Assembly (NCBI GenBank): GCA_035265935.1
Contig: DATFOC010000076.1
Location: 11,581-75,580 of the forward strand
Length of the DNA: 64,000 bases
Source of the DNA: JACDAN01 sp035265935
GTDB taxonomy: Bacteria > Actinomycetota > Thermoleophilia > Gaiellales > Gaiellaceae
Reading direction: 5' to 3'
Shown piece after piece: positions 40,212-48,754 of this stretch. The notes below the pieces were generated by a model. That model was given only the letters and a program-made list of their open reading frames with translations, was not told the DNA's origin and did no database searches. The position numbers and the translations under genes are program-made. The stretch's first letter is position 1. Each line of letters opens with the position of its first letter.

Positions 40212-40901
40212 GTGAAGGATCAGGCTCTCGACCTCTTCGCCCCGCTGGGACCAACCTACGACCGGTACGCGGCCCTCCTCTCCTTCGGACAGGATCCGCG
40301 CTGGCGCCGCTTCCTCGTCTCCCGGATGGACGTCGAACCGGACGCCCGGGTGCTGGATGTGGCGACCGGGACGGCCGCGGTGGCGATCGAGCTCGTGCGC
40401 CGCTTTGGGTGCCGCGTCGTTGGGCTCGACCAGAGCGGAGAGATGCTGGCCGAGGCACGGAGGCGCGTCGACGCCGCCGCCCTGAGTGACCGAATCGAGC
40501 TCGTCCAGGGCGAGGCCGAGCAGCTGACGTTCGACGACGCCTCGTTCGACGGGCTCACGTTCACGTACCTCCTCCGCTACGTGACCGATCCCCTGGCGAC
40601 GCTCCGGGAGCTGGCACGGGTCGTCCGGCCGGGAGGGACGATTGCGATGCTCGAGTTCGGCGTTCCGCGAGGCCTCGTCCGTCCGGCGTGGGAGCTCTGG
40701 GTGCGGATCGGCCTGCCCGCCGCGGGGATGCTGATCTCCCCGGGCTGGCGCGAAGTCGGCTCGTTCCTCGGCCCGAGCATCCGGGAGTTCCACCGGGCGA
40801 ACGATCTCCCCGTGTTGTGGCGCTCGGCCGGGCTCGAAGGGGTGCAGTCGCGGCGGATGAGCCTTGGCGGCGGCCTCGTGATGTGGGGCCACAAGGTGTG
40901 A
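40212..40901 (+). CDS. UbiE/MenG-like class I methyltransferase
   Basis: A 229-residue SAM-dependent methyltransferase. Motif I is RVLDVATGTAAVAIELVR, with an acidic residue in VVGLDQSGEML. The N-terminus DLFAPLGPTYDRYAALLSFG and VKPGG-like VRPGGTIAMLEFG follow the UbiE/COQ5 pattern for quinone ring methylation. It lacks some strongly conserved UbiE stretches, so the substrate may be another prenylated ring. Its stop overlaps the start of a UbiA-like membrane protein gene, which supports a prenyl-lipid role. Confidence 0.78.
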   Translation: MKDQALDLFAPLGPTYDRYAALLSFGQDPRWRRFLVSRMDVEPDARVLDVATGTAAVAIELVRRFGCRVVGLDQSGEMLAEARRRVDAAALSDRIELVQGEAEQLTFDDASFDGLTFTYLLRYVTDPLATLRELARVVRPGGTIAMLEFGVPRGLVRPAWELWVRIGLPAAGMLISPGWREVGSFLGPSIREFHRANDLPVLWRSAGLEGVQSRRMSLGGGLVMWGHKV

Positions 40902-41572
40902 GCCGCCCGGCGTTCTACGCGCTTGCGGCTGGAGGCTGGCGCGACTACGTCACGCTCCTCCACCTCCCCTACACGGCCTGGCACCTGAGCTACGTCGCGA
41001 TCGGCGCCGCGCTCGCACCGGAGCTCCACAGGGACCGCCTGCTCGCGGCATTGGCGGCGTTCTTCCTCGCGCTCGGGGCCGGCGCGCACGCGCTCGACGA
41101 GCTCCAGGGCCGGCCCCTCTCGACCCGGATCCCGACCCCGGTGCTCTGGACGCTCGCGGTCGGCTCGATCGGCGGGGCAATTGCGATCGGCATCGGCGCG
41201 GCACTGGCGTGGACGCTCTGGCTCCTCCCGTTCGTCGCAGTGGGAGCCTTCCTCGCGCTCGCGTACAACCTCGAGCTGTTCGGCGGCCTCTTCCACACGG
41301 ACCTCTGGTTCGCCCTCGCCTGGGGCGCCTTCCCACTGCTGACCGGTTACTTCGTCGTCGCCGAGGAGCTGACGGCCGAGGCACTGCTGGCCGCCGCCTT
41401 CGCGATCGCGACGAGCCTTGCCCAGCGAGCTCTCTCGACACCGGTTCGGGCGGTGCGGCGAGGCCGGAGCGACGACCCTCCGAGCACGATCGTCGGGCCG
41501 GAACGAGCGCTGCGAGCGCTGACCGTCGCGATGGTCGCCCTCGCGTTCGCGCTCCTCGCCCTACGATGGTGA
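40898..41572 (+). CDS. Polytopic membrane protein resembling a divergent UbiA prenyltransferase
   Basis: A 224-residue protein from GTG 40898 (overlapping the methyltransferase stop) with about seven helices. HALDELQGRPLSTRIP near residue 62 occupies the place of the first Asp-rich UbiA motif but lacks NDxxD. YNLELFGGLFHTDLWFALAW followed by GAFPLLTGY resembles the second conserved UbiA region. It is shorter than a normal UbiA (about 290). I infer a UbiA-superfamily member that may have lost or altered the canonical metal motif; no function is claimed. Confidence 0.6.
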   Translation: MSRPAFYALAAGGWRDYVTLLHLPYTAWHLSYVAIGAALAPELHRDRLLAALAAFFLALGAGAHALDELQGRPLSTRIPTPVLWTLAVGSIGGAIAIGIGAALAWTLWLLPFVAVGAFLALAYNLELFGGLFHTDLWFALAWGAFPLLTGYFVVAEELTAEALLAAAFAIATSLAQRALSTPVRAVRRGRSDDPPSTIVGPERALRALTVAMVALAFALLALRW

Positions 41573-41576
41573 GTCG

Positions 41577-42683
41577 ATGGGCTTCTTCTCCCGCCGACGG
41601 AAGCAGGCGCAGCGGATCGCCGACGTCGAAGCCGAGCTCGACCGCGCCCGAAACGAGCTGACGCGCGTCATCCGCGAGCAGACCGAGAGAAGCACTGCCG
41701 AGATCCAGCGCATGCTGGCTCGGGAGCGAGCCGACACGCTGTCCCGCCTGGAGGAGGAGGAACGGAAGATCGCCGAGGAGCGGCGACGGGACATCCTCGA
41801 GCGCGAACGCCAGGCCGGCTCGGAGCTGAACATGAAGCTCGCAGAGGCGCAGGAGCGGGTGGAGCAGCGCTATGCCAGCTGGAGCGCCGACCTCGACCGG
41901 ACGCACCAGGCGCTGACGGCGGAGCTGAAGAAGGTCGCCGAGCGCCAGAAAGTCCTCGTCGGGCAGGCGGAGACCCGGCTCCAGGACGACCGCGAGAAGA
42001 TCGACGAGGCGGGCGAGCTTCAGGTCACCGCGGTCCAGAAGCTCAGAGAAGAGCTGCAGCGGGCCTCGGAGCTCGCCGCGCAGGAGCTCCGTGCCGAGCT
42101 CGACGCGCACGGCGCAGAGCGCCGGCGCGCGCTCGAGGAGATGAGCCAGCGGTTGAAGGCCCGCGAGCGCCAGCTCGCAGAGCGCGTCGAACGCGAGGAG
42201 ACCGATGTGGTGCGCCGGATCCAGGCCCGTTTCGTCGACATCGAGCGCCGGCAGGTGGAGGCGCTCGAGCGGACGATCAAGCAGGCCGCCGGGCGCTTCG
42301 CGGAAGCAGCAGCGCTCCAGTTCGACTCGGCGGTGAAGTCGGCGCGCGAGGACGCCGCCCGGCGCCTTGCCCGCGAGCTCGATCGCGCCGTCCACATGTT
42401 TGCGCGGGAGGCGGAGTCCGTCCTCGCCGAGCGGCTCGCGCAGGTCGCCGATACCGGGACCCAGCGCGTCGAGAAGCGGCTCCTCCAGGTCACCGCTGGC
42501 CTCGAGCGGCAGCGCGACGAGTTCATCGCCGAGCTCCAGCGGCGCCTGAGCCAGATGGAGCACGAGATGCGAGACCGGCTGCGCACGCTTGCGGCCGAAG
42601 CGGAGGCGGAACGGTCGGTCCTCGACCGCCGGCTCCAGGAGCTCTCACGTCGCAAGGAGGCGAGCGAGCCCGTTCGCCGCTAG
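41577..42683 (+). CDS. Long coiled-coil protein
   Basis: A 368-residue, highly charged, almost wholly helical protein. It starts MGFFSRRRKQAQRIADVEAE and continues in heptads rich in Glu, Arg, Gln and Leu through the end (SVLDRRLQELSRRKEASEPV). There is no membrane segment, domain or cysteine. It could be a cytoskeletal or scaffold protein, or an SMC-like filament without a head. A TACGAT box lies nine bases before the ATG, inside the end of the previous gene. Confidence 0.65.
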   Translation: MGFFSRRRKQAQRIADVEAELDRARNELTRVIREQTERSTAEIQRMLARERADTLSRLEEEERKIAEERRRDILERERQAGSELNMKLAEAQERVEQRYASWSADLDRTHQALTAELKKVAERQKVLVGQAETRLQDDREKIDEAGELQVTAVQKLREELQRASELAAQELRAELDAHGAERRRALEEMSQRLKARERQLAERVEREETDVVRRIQARFVDIERRQVEALERTIKQAAGRFAEAAALQFDSAVKSAREDAARRLARELDRAVHMFAREAESVLAERLAQVADTGTQRVEKRLLQVTAGLERQRDEFIAELQRRLSQMEHEMRDRLRTLAAEAEAERSVLDRRLQELSRRKEASEPVRR

Positions 42684-42731
42684 CGCATTTGCGTCAGTTG
42701 GCGCGTTTGATTCCAACTTCGACGGGGAGGG

Positions 42732-42751
42732 TTCGTCTACGAAAAGACGAA
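42732..42751 (+). other. Short hairpin in the leader of the 64-residue protein gene
   Basis: TTCGTC (42732-42737) pairs with GACGAA (42746-42751) around an A-rich loop, 25 bases before the ATG at 42776. It may be a leader structure; no riboswitch is recognised. Confidence 0.3.
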
Positions 42752-42775
42752 TCAGAGCCGATCGAAGGCGTAGAG

Positions 42776-42970
42776 ATGACCGAGATCGTCGAGTACAACC
42801 AGAGTGATCGCGAAAAGGTCGCCAGCTGGCGTCTCCACCAGCTGATCGAGGCCGGCTATCCCGTTCACCTGGCTGAGCGGCTCGCCCACAGCGAGGCCGA
42901 CCTCCATCGCGCGATGGAGCTCGTCCGCCAGGGCTGCGACGCCAAGGTCGCGGCCGAGATCCTCCTCTAG
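42776..42970 (+). CDS. Small helical protein of 64 residues
   Basis: From ATG 42776 with an AAGG site. The protein reads as three short helices: EKVASWRLHQLIEAGYPVHL, AERLAHSEADLHRAMELVRQ and DAKVAAEILL. The GYPVHLAERLA element looks like a short HTH- or UBA-like helical pair. No family is assigned. It is a free-standing gene between the coiled-coil protein and xseA, with a leader of its own. Confidence 0.65.
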   Translation: MTEIVEYNQSDREKVASWRLHQLIEAGYPVHLAERLAHSEADLHRAMELVRQGCDAKVAAEILL

Positions 42971-43035
42971 CGCCCAACGCGATTAGCCAAACGGGCCGTC
43001 TACCTGCCTGCGCCCGCTGCTGGCATCCTGGCGGC

Positions 43036-44121
43036 ATGGCGAAGGTCGAGGCTGCGCAGTACGGCGATCGGAAGGTCTACAGCGTTTCCGCGTTCAACCG
43101 CGGAATCGCTGATTGGCTCTCTCGGCTGCCGACGGTCTGGGTCGAAGGCGAAGTCACCGAGCTTCGGCGCCAGCAGCGTTGGGCGAGCGTCTTCCTCACG
43201 CTGAAGGATCCGGCTGACGGCTCCTGCCTGCGAGTTTCGATGCCGCGCAGCCAGTTCGACGCGCTGCGGCTCGACCTCGTCGACGGAGAGCGTGTCCACG
43301 TCTACGGCAGGCCGGAGCTCTTCGAGGCGCGCGGCGACTTTCGCTTCCGGGCGCTGTCGATCGAGCGTTTCGGGCTCGGCGACCACCTGGCTGCGCTGGA
43401 GCGGCTCAAGCGCAAGCTCGCCGCAGAGGGGCTCTTCGAACGACGCCGGCCGCTGCCGCGCTTCCCGCGCCGGATCGGGCTCGTGACCGGCAACGACGCT
43501 GCCGCGAAGCGCGACGTCCTCACCGCGCTCACGACCCGCTTCCCGCCGGCGCGCGTCGTCGTTGCAGAGACGTACGTCCAGGGCCCCCGCGCTGCACCCG
43601 CGATCGTCGAGGCGATCGGAGCACTGTGCGAGATCGACGACGTCGACGTGATCGTGCTCGCCCGTGGCGGAGGGAACTTCGAGGACCTCCTGCCGTTCAG
43701 CGACGAGCGGTTGGTGCGAGTCGTGGCCTCCTGCCGGGTTCCGATCGTGTCCGCGGTGGGCCACGAGCAGGACATGCCGCTAACGGATCTCGCCGCCGAC
43801 GTCCGCGCGTCGACGCCGAGCGTCGCCGCCCGGCTCGTCGTCCCGGACGCGGACGAGCTGCGCGAGCGCCTCGAGCAGACCCGTGAACGGCTGCGCCGCT
43901 CGCCGCTGCTCACGGTCGAGCGGAAGCGCGCGCGGCTCGATGGAGCCTACGGACGGCTACGAGCACTCTCCCCCACCTCCACGCTCGAGCGCGGATATGC
44001 CATCGTCCGCCGCGACGGGAGGATCGTCCGGACCTCCGAGGAGGTCGAGGCCGGGTCGCGGGTGGACGTCGAGCTCGGACAGGGCGGCTTCGACGCAACG
44101 GTCGAGGACACGCACCAGTGA
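43036..44121 (+). CDS. xseA: Exodeoxyribonuclease VII large subunit
   Basis: Catalytic subunit of ExoVII, which degrades single-stranded DNA from both ends during repair. It is 361 residues, shorter than the 400-450 usual, as in many actinobacteria. The OB-fold N-terminus is VYSVSAFNRGIADWLSRLPT, and the conserved catalytic-core segments are IGLVTGNDAAAKRDVLTAL, VIVLARGGGNFEDLLPFSDE and PIVSAVGHEQD. The C-terminal coiled coil is shortened. xseB follows after 49 bases. Confidence 0.95.
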   Translation: MAKVEAAQYGDRKVYSVSAFNRGIADWLSRLPTVWVEGEVTELRRQQRWASVFLTLKDPADGSCLRVSMPRSQFDALRLDLVDGERVHVYGRPELFEARGDFRFRALSIERFGLGDHLAALERLKRKLAAEGLFERRRPLPRFPRRIGLVTGNDAAAKRDVLTALTTRFPPARVVVAETYVQGPRAAPAIVEAIGALCEIDDVDVIVLARGGGNFEDLLPFSDERLVRVVASCRVPIVSAVGHEQDMPLTDLAADVRASTPSVAARLVVPDADELRERLEQTRERLRRSPLLTVERKRARLDGAYGRLRALSPTSTLERGYAIVRRDGRIVRTSEEVEAGSRVDVELGQGGFDATVEDTHQ

Positions 44122-44170
44122 CCTGGGGGTTCTGGTCGTTCGCTGGCGGTGCGGGGCCGGAGGGCACAGT

Positions 44171-44470
44171 ATGAGCAATACGGGCCCGGAGAGCCCCGTG
44201 CCGCCAGCGGGCGAAGGCGACGGCGGAGGCGAGCCTCGCTCGCCGGGAGCTGGCGCCGATCAGAGCCGCCAGGTGACCTTCGAGGAGGCTCAACGCGAGC
44301 TGGAACGGATCGTCCAGCAGCTCGAGAGCGGGCAGGCCGACCTGGACGAGGCGATCACGCTCTGGGAGCGAGGCGAGGAGCTCTACCGCCTCTGCTCCGA
44401 CAAGCTCGACTCGGCGCAGGGCAAGATCGAGGAGCTCGCCCGCAGGGTGGAAGCAGTGCGTCCCTCGTAA
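44171..44470 (+). CDS. xseB: Exodeoxyribonuclease VII small subunit
   Basis: A 99-residue protein. The family region is VTFEEAQRELERIVQQLESG, then QADLDEAITLWERGEELYRL. It is preceded by an unusually long disordered N-terminal tail of about 34 residues rich in Gly, Pro and Glu (TGPESPVPPAGEGDGGGEP). XseB binds XseA and is needed for nuclease activity. The chosen ATG at 44171 is the only good start after xseA. Confidence 0.93.
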   Translation: MSNTGPESPVPPAGEGDGGGEPRSPGAGADQSRQVTFEEAQRELERIVQQLESGQADLDEAITLWERGEELYRLCSDKLDSAQGKIEELARRVEAVRPS

Positions 44471-44491
44471 CCTGCTTAGAATCTCGCCCGC

Positions 44492-44902
44492 ATGGCCGAC
44501 CAGAGCACCACCCAGCTCCTCAAGGACGTCCCGCTCTTCTCCGATCTGAACGACAAGGAGCTCCACCAGATCGCGGAGACGATGAAGCGCCGGCAGTTCT
44601 CCGCGGGCCAGGAGATCGCCCGCGAGGGCGAGAGCGGCGTCGGCTTCTTCGTGATCGAGGACGGCAACGCCAAGGTCACGGTGCACGGTGAGGAGAAGCG
44701 CCGGCTCGGGCCGGGCGACTACTTCGGGGAGATCGCACTGATCGCGCAGAGCGCCAGGACCGCGTCAGTCACGGCCGAGAGCGACCTGACCGCACACGGG
44801 ATGACGTTCTGGGACTTCCGGCCGCTCGTCGAGGGCCACGCCTCGATCGCGTGGAAGCTCCTCCAGGCCTTCGCGAAGACGTACGGCCCGGACGAGACCT
44901 AG
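44492..44902 (+). CDS. Cyclic nucleotide-binding domain protein
   Basis: A 136-residue protein that is almost entirely one CRP-type cNMP-binding beta barrel: FSDLNDKELHQIAETMKRRQ at the start, FSAGQEIAREGESGVGFFVI, and the phosphate-binding cassette GDYFGEIALIAQSARTASVT. There is no HTH, so it is not itself a CRP-like repressor. It may sense cAMP or act as a partner domain. A TAGAAT box lies nine bases before the ATG. It is convergent with glycerate kinase, overlapping by four bases. Confidence 0.88.
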   Translation: MADQSTTQLLKDVPLFSDLNDKELHQIAETMKRRQFSAGQEIAREGESGVGFFVIEDGNAKVTVHGEEKRRLGPGDYFGEIALIAQSARTASVTAESDLTAHGMTFWDFRPLVEGHASIAWKLLQAFAKTYGPDET

Positions 44903-45822
44903 GCCAAGCGCCGACCCAGCGCGACGAGATCCTCCCGCGCCCGCGCGGGGTCGCCGCTGAGCTCGTAGACCTCCATGCCGCCCGGCCGATCGACGACGCG
45001 GCCGCCGAAGAGCGCGCAGCGCACGCCGAGCCCCGCGCAGACGCCGACGACCTCTCCCGGAGCCTTGCCCAACCATGTCGTCCGGTCAACCGTTCCCTCG
45101 CCGGTGACGACGAGGTCGGCGCCGTCCAGCCGGCCCCGGAAGCCGATGAGGTCGAGGACGAGACGGGCGCCCTCCACGAGCTCCGCCCCGAGCGCCGCCA
45201 GCGCGGCGCCGAGGCCGCCGGCCGCCCCGGACCCAGGGAGCTCGCGAAACGGCGCGAGGGCCCGTCTTTCCAGGAGACGCCGCTCCAGCTCGGTCGCCTG
45301 GGCAGGCGTGGCGCCTTTCTGGGCGGCGAAGATCCGAGCCGCGTCGAGGAGAGGCGCGCGCACGTCGCACGCGGCCCGAACCGGCACGCGGAACCCACCG
45401 AGCACCTCCATGAGCCCGGCGCCGCCGTCCACTGTCGCCGTGCCACCGAGGAAGACGACGATCTCCGCAGGATCGGCGTCCTGCACCTCGGCGAGGAGCT
45501 CGCCCAGTCCTCGGCTCGACGCCCCCAAAGGATCTCGCTCGCTCTCTGCGACCAGGCCCAGCCCGATCGCCTGCGCGGATTCGACGAGCGCGGAACCGTC
45601 ATGGAGTAACCAGCGCGCCATGATCGGCCGCCCGAGCGGATCCGAAACCGTTGCCTCGCGCCAGTCGCCGCCCAGCGTCGGCGCGAGCACGTCGAGCGTC
45701 CCGTCCCCGCCGTCGGCGACCGGAAGCTCGACTGCGCCTCCGAGCCCTTCCGCAAGGGCGGCCGCAGCCTCCCGGGCGGAGAGAACGCCCTTGAGGCTAG
45801 CCGGACATGCGAGCGCGTTCAC
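44899..45822 (-). CDS. Glycerate kinase (GlxK type)
   Basis: Phosphorylates glycerate to phosphoglycerate. It is 307 residues, shorter than the usual 370-380. Family features include ACPASLKGVLSAREAAAALA at the start, LPVADGGDGTLDVL, GGTATVDGGAGLMEVLGGFR and VTGEGTVDRTTWLGKAPGEV. The C-terminal lid is trimmed. Its start overlaps the 3' end of the flippase-like gene by 26 bases, so the two are coupled. It is convergent with the cyclic-nucleotide-binding gene. Confidence 0.88.
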   Translation of the reverse strand: MNALACPASLKGVLSAREAAAALAEGLGGAVELPVADGGDGTLDVLAPTLGGDWREATVSDPLGRPIMARWLLHDGSALVESAQAIGLGLVAESERDPLGASSRGLGELLAEVQDADPAEIVVFLGGTATVDGGAGLMEVLGGFRVPVRAACDVRAPLLDAARIFAAQKGATPAQATELERRLLERRALAPFRELPGSGAAGGLGAALAALGAELVEGARLVLDLIGFRGRLDGADLVVTGEGTVDRTTWLGKAPGEVVGVCAGLGVRCALFGGRVVDRPGGMEVYELSGDPARAREDLVALGRRLA

Positions 45823-46849
45823 GCGGCGCCGCCGGCCTGAGCTCCTCGACGATCGACTCCTCCGATTCCTCGTCCGGCATCCGGCGCAGCGTCTCGAGCG
45901 AGAGCCCCTCGCGCATGAGGAAGACCAGCCCGACGCCTACGCCGACCGACATCTCCAGCACCTGGAGGCCGAGCCCGAAGGCGAGCCCGGTCGAGTAGGC
46001 GACCCCGTACGAGACGAGCGGCAGCGCGACGACCGCCTGGAGCAGGCCGATGTTCCCCGGCCAGAGCGGGAAGATGGTCGCGACGTTCATCAGCAGCAGG
46101 ACGACGGCCGCCGCCGAGATCGGCTCGTCGATGCCGAACGCCGCCATCATCGACCAGACGGCGAGCAGCTGAATCAGCCAGCCGGCCGTCTGGAGCACCG
46201 CAGCCAGCGCCGCAGCCTTCGGCTCGCGCAGGACGTGGAGGCCGCGCTGGGCCATCGCCAGCAGCCGGCGGATGGCGACTGCACCTTCCGGCAGGGGGCG
46301 CAGCTCGCGGCCCGCCACCAGGATCGCGACGAGGAAGAGCGCGATGCCGATGACGGCGACCAGCTCCAGGCTCGTGACCGCCCACTGCGGGATCCGCGTC
46401 GTGGCGAGCACGAAGGCGGTCAGGAGCAGCGCAGGGACGAGATCGAAGAGACGATGCGCGAAGACGGTTCCCAGCAGCCGGCCGGTGGTTCCCTGGCCCC
46501 GGGGCGTCCACCTGGCGAGGACGCCGACCCGAGCGAGCTCGCCGATCCGCCCCGGGAGCACCGCGTTGGCCAGGAGGCCGACCGCGAACGCAGAGAACAC
46601 GCGGGGGAACGGCGGCTCCTGCGAGCGGGGCAGCGCCTGCCGGATCACGACGTTCCACGAGACGGCGCGGACGAGCACCGACGCGAGATTCAGGACGAGG
46701 GCGAGGCCCACCCAGCGCCAGGAGACGGCTTCGAAGGCGTCGCCGACGAGGCCCCAGTCGGGGCCGCGCCACCAGAGCAGCAGGAGCAGCGCAGCGATCC
46801 CCGGCAGGATGAGAGCCGCACGCGCGAGGTGACGGCGTGAGATCGTCAC
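45797..46849 (-). CDS. Lysylphosphatidylglycerol synthase-type (UPF0104) membrane protein
   Basis: A 350-residue protein with about eight to nine helices of the MprF-flippase/AglD2 type. The GTG start at 46849 overlaps the glycosyltransferase stop (GTGA). The conserved stretch FAVGLLANAVLPGRIGELAR is the family signature, and PLWPGNIGLLQAVVALPLVS is the second. There is no aminoacyltransferase domain. These proteins are thought to flip lipids. Pairing with a PimA-like glycosyltransferase suggests it moves a glycolipid; that is inference. Confidence 0.85.
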   Translation of the reverse strand: MTISRRHLARAALILPGIAALLLLLWWRGPDWGLVGDAFEAVSWRWVGLALVLNLASVLVRAVSWNVVIRQALPRSQEPPFPRVFSAFAVGLLANAVLPGRIGELARVGVLARWTPRGQGTTGRLLGTVFAHRLFDLVPALLLTAFVLATTRIPQWAVTSLELVAVIGIALFLVAILVAGRELRPLPEGAVAIRRLLAMAQRGLHVLREPKAAALAAVLQTAGWLIQLLAVWSMMAAFGIDEPISAAAVVLLLMNVATIFPLWPGNIGLLQAVVALPLVSYGVAYSTGLAFGLGLQVLEMSVGVGVGLVFLMREGLSLETLRRMPDEESEESIVEELRPAAPRERARMSG

Positions 46850-47982
46850 GCGGCGACCCGCACCCGTCCGAGCGCCTGCTCGTACACGCCGGCGAGGCGG
46901 CGGCCGATCCCGTCCCAGGAATAGCGCTCCTCGGCCAGCCGGCGGGCCGCGAGCCCGGCGTGGCAGCGAGCCTGCTCGTCTGCAAGCAGCCTCGTCATCG
47001 CCTCGGCAAGAGCGGTGGGGTCGCCGGGTGGGACGCTGAGGCCGACCTCGCTCGTCATGACCTCCCGGTATCCCTCGATGTCCGAGGCGACGACCGGCGT
47101 CGCGCAGGCGAATGCGCGAGTCAACACCATCCCGAAGCTCTCGCCGCCGAGCGAGGGTGCCGCCATCGCCTTGGCGCCGAGCAGCTCTTCCGTCAGCCGC
47201 TCCTGGGGCAGGAAGCCGAGGATCTCGATCCCGTCGGAAGGCGTGCGGAGCTTCGCCATCAAGAGCCTGACCGCAAGCGGGTCGGCGCCGATGACACGCA
47301 GGTCGGCACCGGTGCGTCGGCGGATCTCGGGCCAGGCGCGGAGCAGGATCGACAGGCCCTTGCGGGCCTCCTGGCGCCCCACGAAGAGAATCCGGTTCTC
47401 GCGACCGGCCGGGTCGGCCTCGGCCGGGATCAGCACGCCGTTCGGGATCACGTCGTAGTCCGCGGGTGAGTACTTGTTCGCCGAGGCCCTCGCCTGCTCC
47501 GACACGGCGATGCGTGCGTCGATTCGGTCGAGCAGGAAACCCCAGACCGGAATCGCGACCTTCGCCCAGCCGAGCTCGCCCGAGGCGTGGAAAGTCGCGA
47601 CGACGGGGCACTTCGCCATCGCAAGCGATGCGATGCAGAGCGTCGGCGTCAGCGGCTCGTGAAGGTGGAGCAGGTTGAACCGCTCTCGCTCGAGCGCCCG
47701 TTTGATCCGCCAGACCGAGCGGGGGCCCAGGATGATGTTCGGGAGAGACCCGTTGGCCGGAACGATCGCGGAGCGGCCGACGGGAATGACGTCCGGCGGC
47801 GGCGGCCCGTCCCGCCCCTCACGGGGGTGGAGCGCCCGTGTGAACTGGCCCGGCGGGTCGTTGCCCATGATCGTCCGGGTCTCGATGCCGAGTCCCCGGA
47901 GGGCCTCGGCCTGGAGCTCCGCATGCTCGACGACGGCGCCCCAGAAGGACCACGAGAAGGGGACGACGATCCCGACCTTCAT
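46846..47982 (-). CDS. GT4-family glycosyltransferase, PimA-like
   Basis: A 378-residue retaining glycosyltransferase. The N-terminal acceptor loop VGIVVPFSWSFWGAVVEHAE resembles the phosphatidylinositol mannosyltransferase PimA, and the nucleotide-sugar site is ILFVGRQEARKGL followed by PSLGGESFGMVLTRAFACA (the Glu-x7-Glu variant). It probably adds mannose or another sugar to a membrane lipid on the cytoplasmic face. A TAGGGT box lies eight bases before the ATG. It is first in a unit with the flippase-like protein and glycerate kinase. Confidence 0.85.
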   Translation of the reverse strand: MKVGIVVPFSWSFWGAVVEHAELQAEALRGLGIETRTIMGNDPPGQFTRALHPREGRDGPPPPDVIPVGRSAIVPANGSLPNIILGPRSVWRIKRALERERFNLLHLHEPLTPTLCIASLAMAKCPVVATFHASGELGWAKVAIPVWGFLLDRIDARIAVSEQARASANKYSPADYDVIPNGVLIPAEADPAGRENRILFVGRQEARKGLSILLRAWPEIRRRTGADLRVIGADPLAVRLLMAKLRTPSDGIEILGFLPQERLTEELLGAKAMAAPSLGGESFGMVLTRAFACATPVVASDIEGYREVMTSEVGLSVPPGDPTALAEAMTRLLADEQARCHAGLAARRLAEERYSWDGIGRRLAGVYEQALGRVRVAA

Positions 47983-47990
47983 CGGCGGGG

Positions 47991-47996
47991 ACCCTA
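47991..47996 (-). promoter_or_regulatory. Candidate -10 box of the PimA-like gene
   Basis: TAGGGT on the minus strand (47996-47991), eight bases before the ATG at 47982. Confidence 0.42.
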
Positions 47997-48078
47997 CCCA
48001 GGCGTGGCGCGGTACGGCCTAGGCGCTCTGGGAAAGGTCTCCTGCTGACCCGAGCGCGCGGAACCGCGTATGCACACG

Positions 48079-48753
48079 CTATTTCAGCGCCTCTATCCGT
48101 TCCTCGAGCTCCCGAACCCGGGCCTGCGCCCTGGCCAGCTGCTCCTCGAGCCGCTTCCGCTTGGCGGCGTTCGGGTCGGGCTTGGGCTTCGGCGGCGGCT
48201 TGGGCTTCGGCTTCGGCTTGACCTTCGGCGCCGGCTTGGCCGCCCGGCGCGGTCGCGACCGGGCGCCGGACGGAACGGCGGCGAGCAGGGGCCCGAATCC
48301 CGCCTGCTCGACGTCCTCGGCGAGCGTCCCGGCCGTCAGCGCCTTCGAGGCCTCCTTGTCGATGGAGGCGGCCCGCAGCGTCTGCGCCACGCGGGTCACG
48401 GTGGCGGCCGTAGCGGCGCCGCGCTCCTCGAGTGCCGCTCGTGCCTCCTCCGTCAGCTCCTCGACGAGCCGCCGGTGCGCCGAGTTCGCCTCGCGTAGCT
48501 GTCCGGGATCCCGGCCGCTGACGACCCCGCGCTGCGCCTTTCGCAGCTCGTCGCCGGCCTTCACGAGCGCCTTCGCCTCCTGCGGGCGGCGACGGACCGA
48601 CTGGTTCACCGCCCAGGCGGAGACCGAGGGCTTTCGCAGCGACTTGACCTCGTCGGCGGCCTCCTTCTTGCCCGCGTTGCGGAGCTCCTTCGCGAGCTCG
48701 TCGCGCGCCTTCGTGAACTCCTCGACCGGGAGCCCGTAGAGGTCGGATGCCCG
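48079..48753 (-). CDS. Helical protein with Lys/Pro-rich hinge; conserved N-terminus without a standard start codon
   Basis: The first standard start is GTG 48609, giving 176 residues. However, the frame continues upstream with coding character to 48753 (ASDLYGLPVEEFTKARDELA, then SLRKPSVSAWAVNQSVRRRP), matching the start of an actinobacterial helical family known to me. No ATG, GTG or TTG exists there; CGG stands at 48753 where a start is expected. The middle is a KPKPKPPPKPKPDP linker, followed by a C-terminal coiled coil (LEEQLARAQARVRELEERIE). Either a start codon was lost, a rare start is used, or the sequence has an error. Confidence 0.6.
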   Translation of the reverse strand, partial: RASDLYGLPVEEFTKARDELAKELRNAGKKEAADEVKSLRKPSVSAWAVNQSVRRRPQEAKALVKAGDELRKAQRGVVSGRDPGQLREANSAHRRLVEELTEEARAALEERGAATAATVTRVAQTLRAASIDKEASKALTAGTLAEDVEQAGFGPLLAAVPSGARSRPRRAAKPAPKVKPKPKPKPPPKPKPDPNAAKRKRLEEQLARAQARVRELEERIEALK

Positions 48754-48754
48754 C

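Noticed and set aside
40950..42563. A 537-residue minus-strand open frame
   Set aside because: It runs antisense to the UbiA-like and coiled-coil genes. Its leucine-rich composition mirrors the Glu/Arg heptads of the opposite strand.
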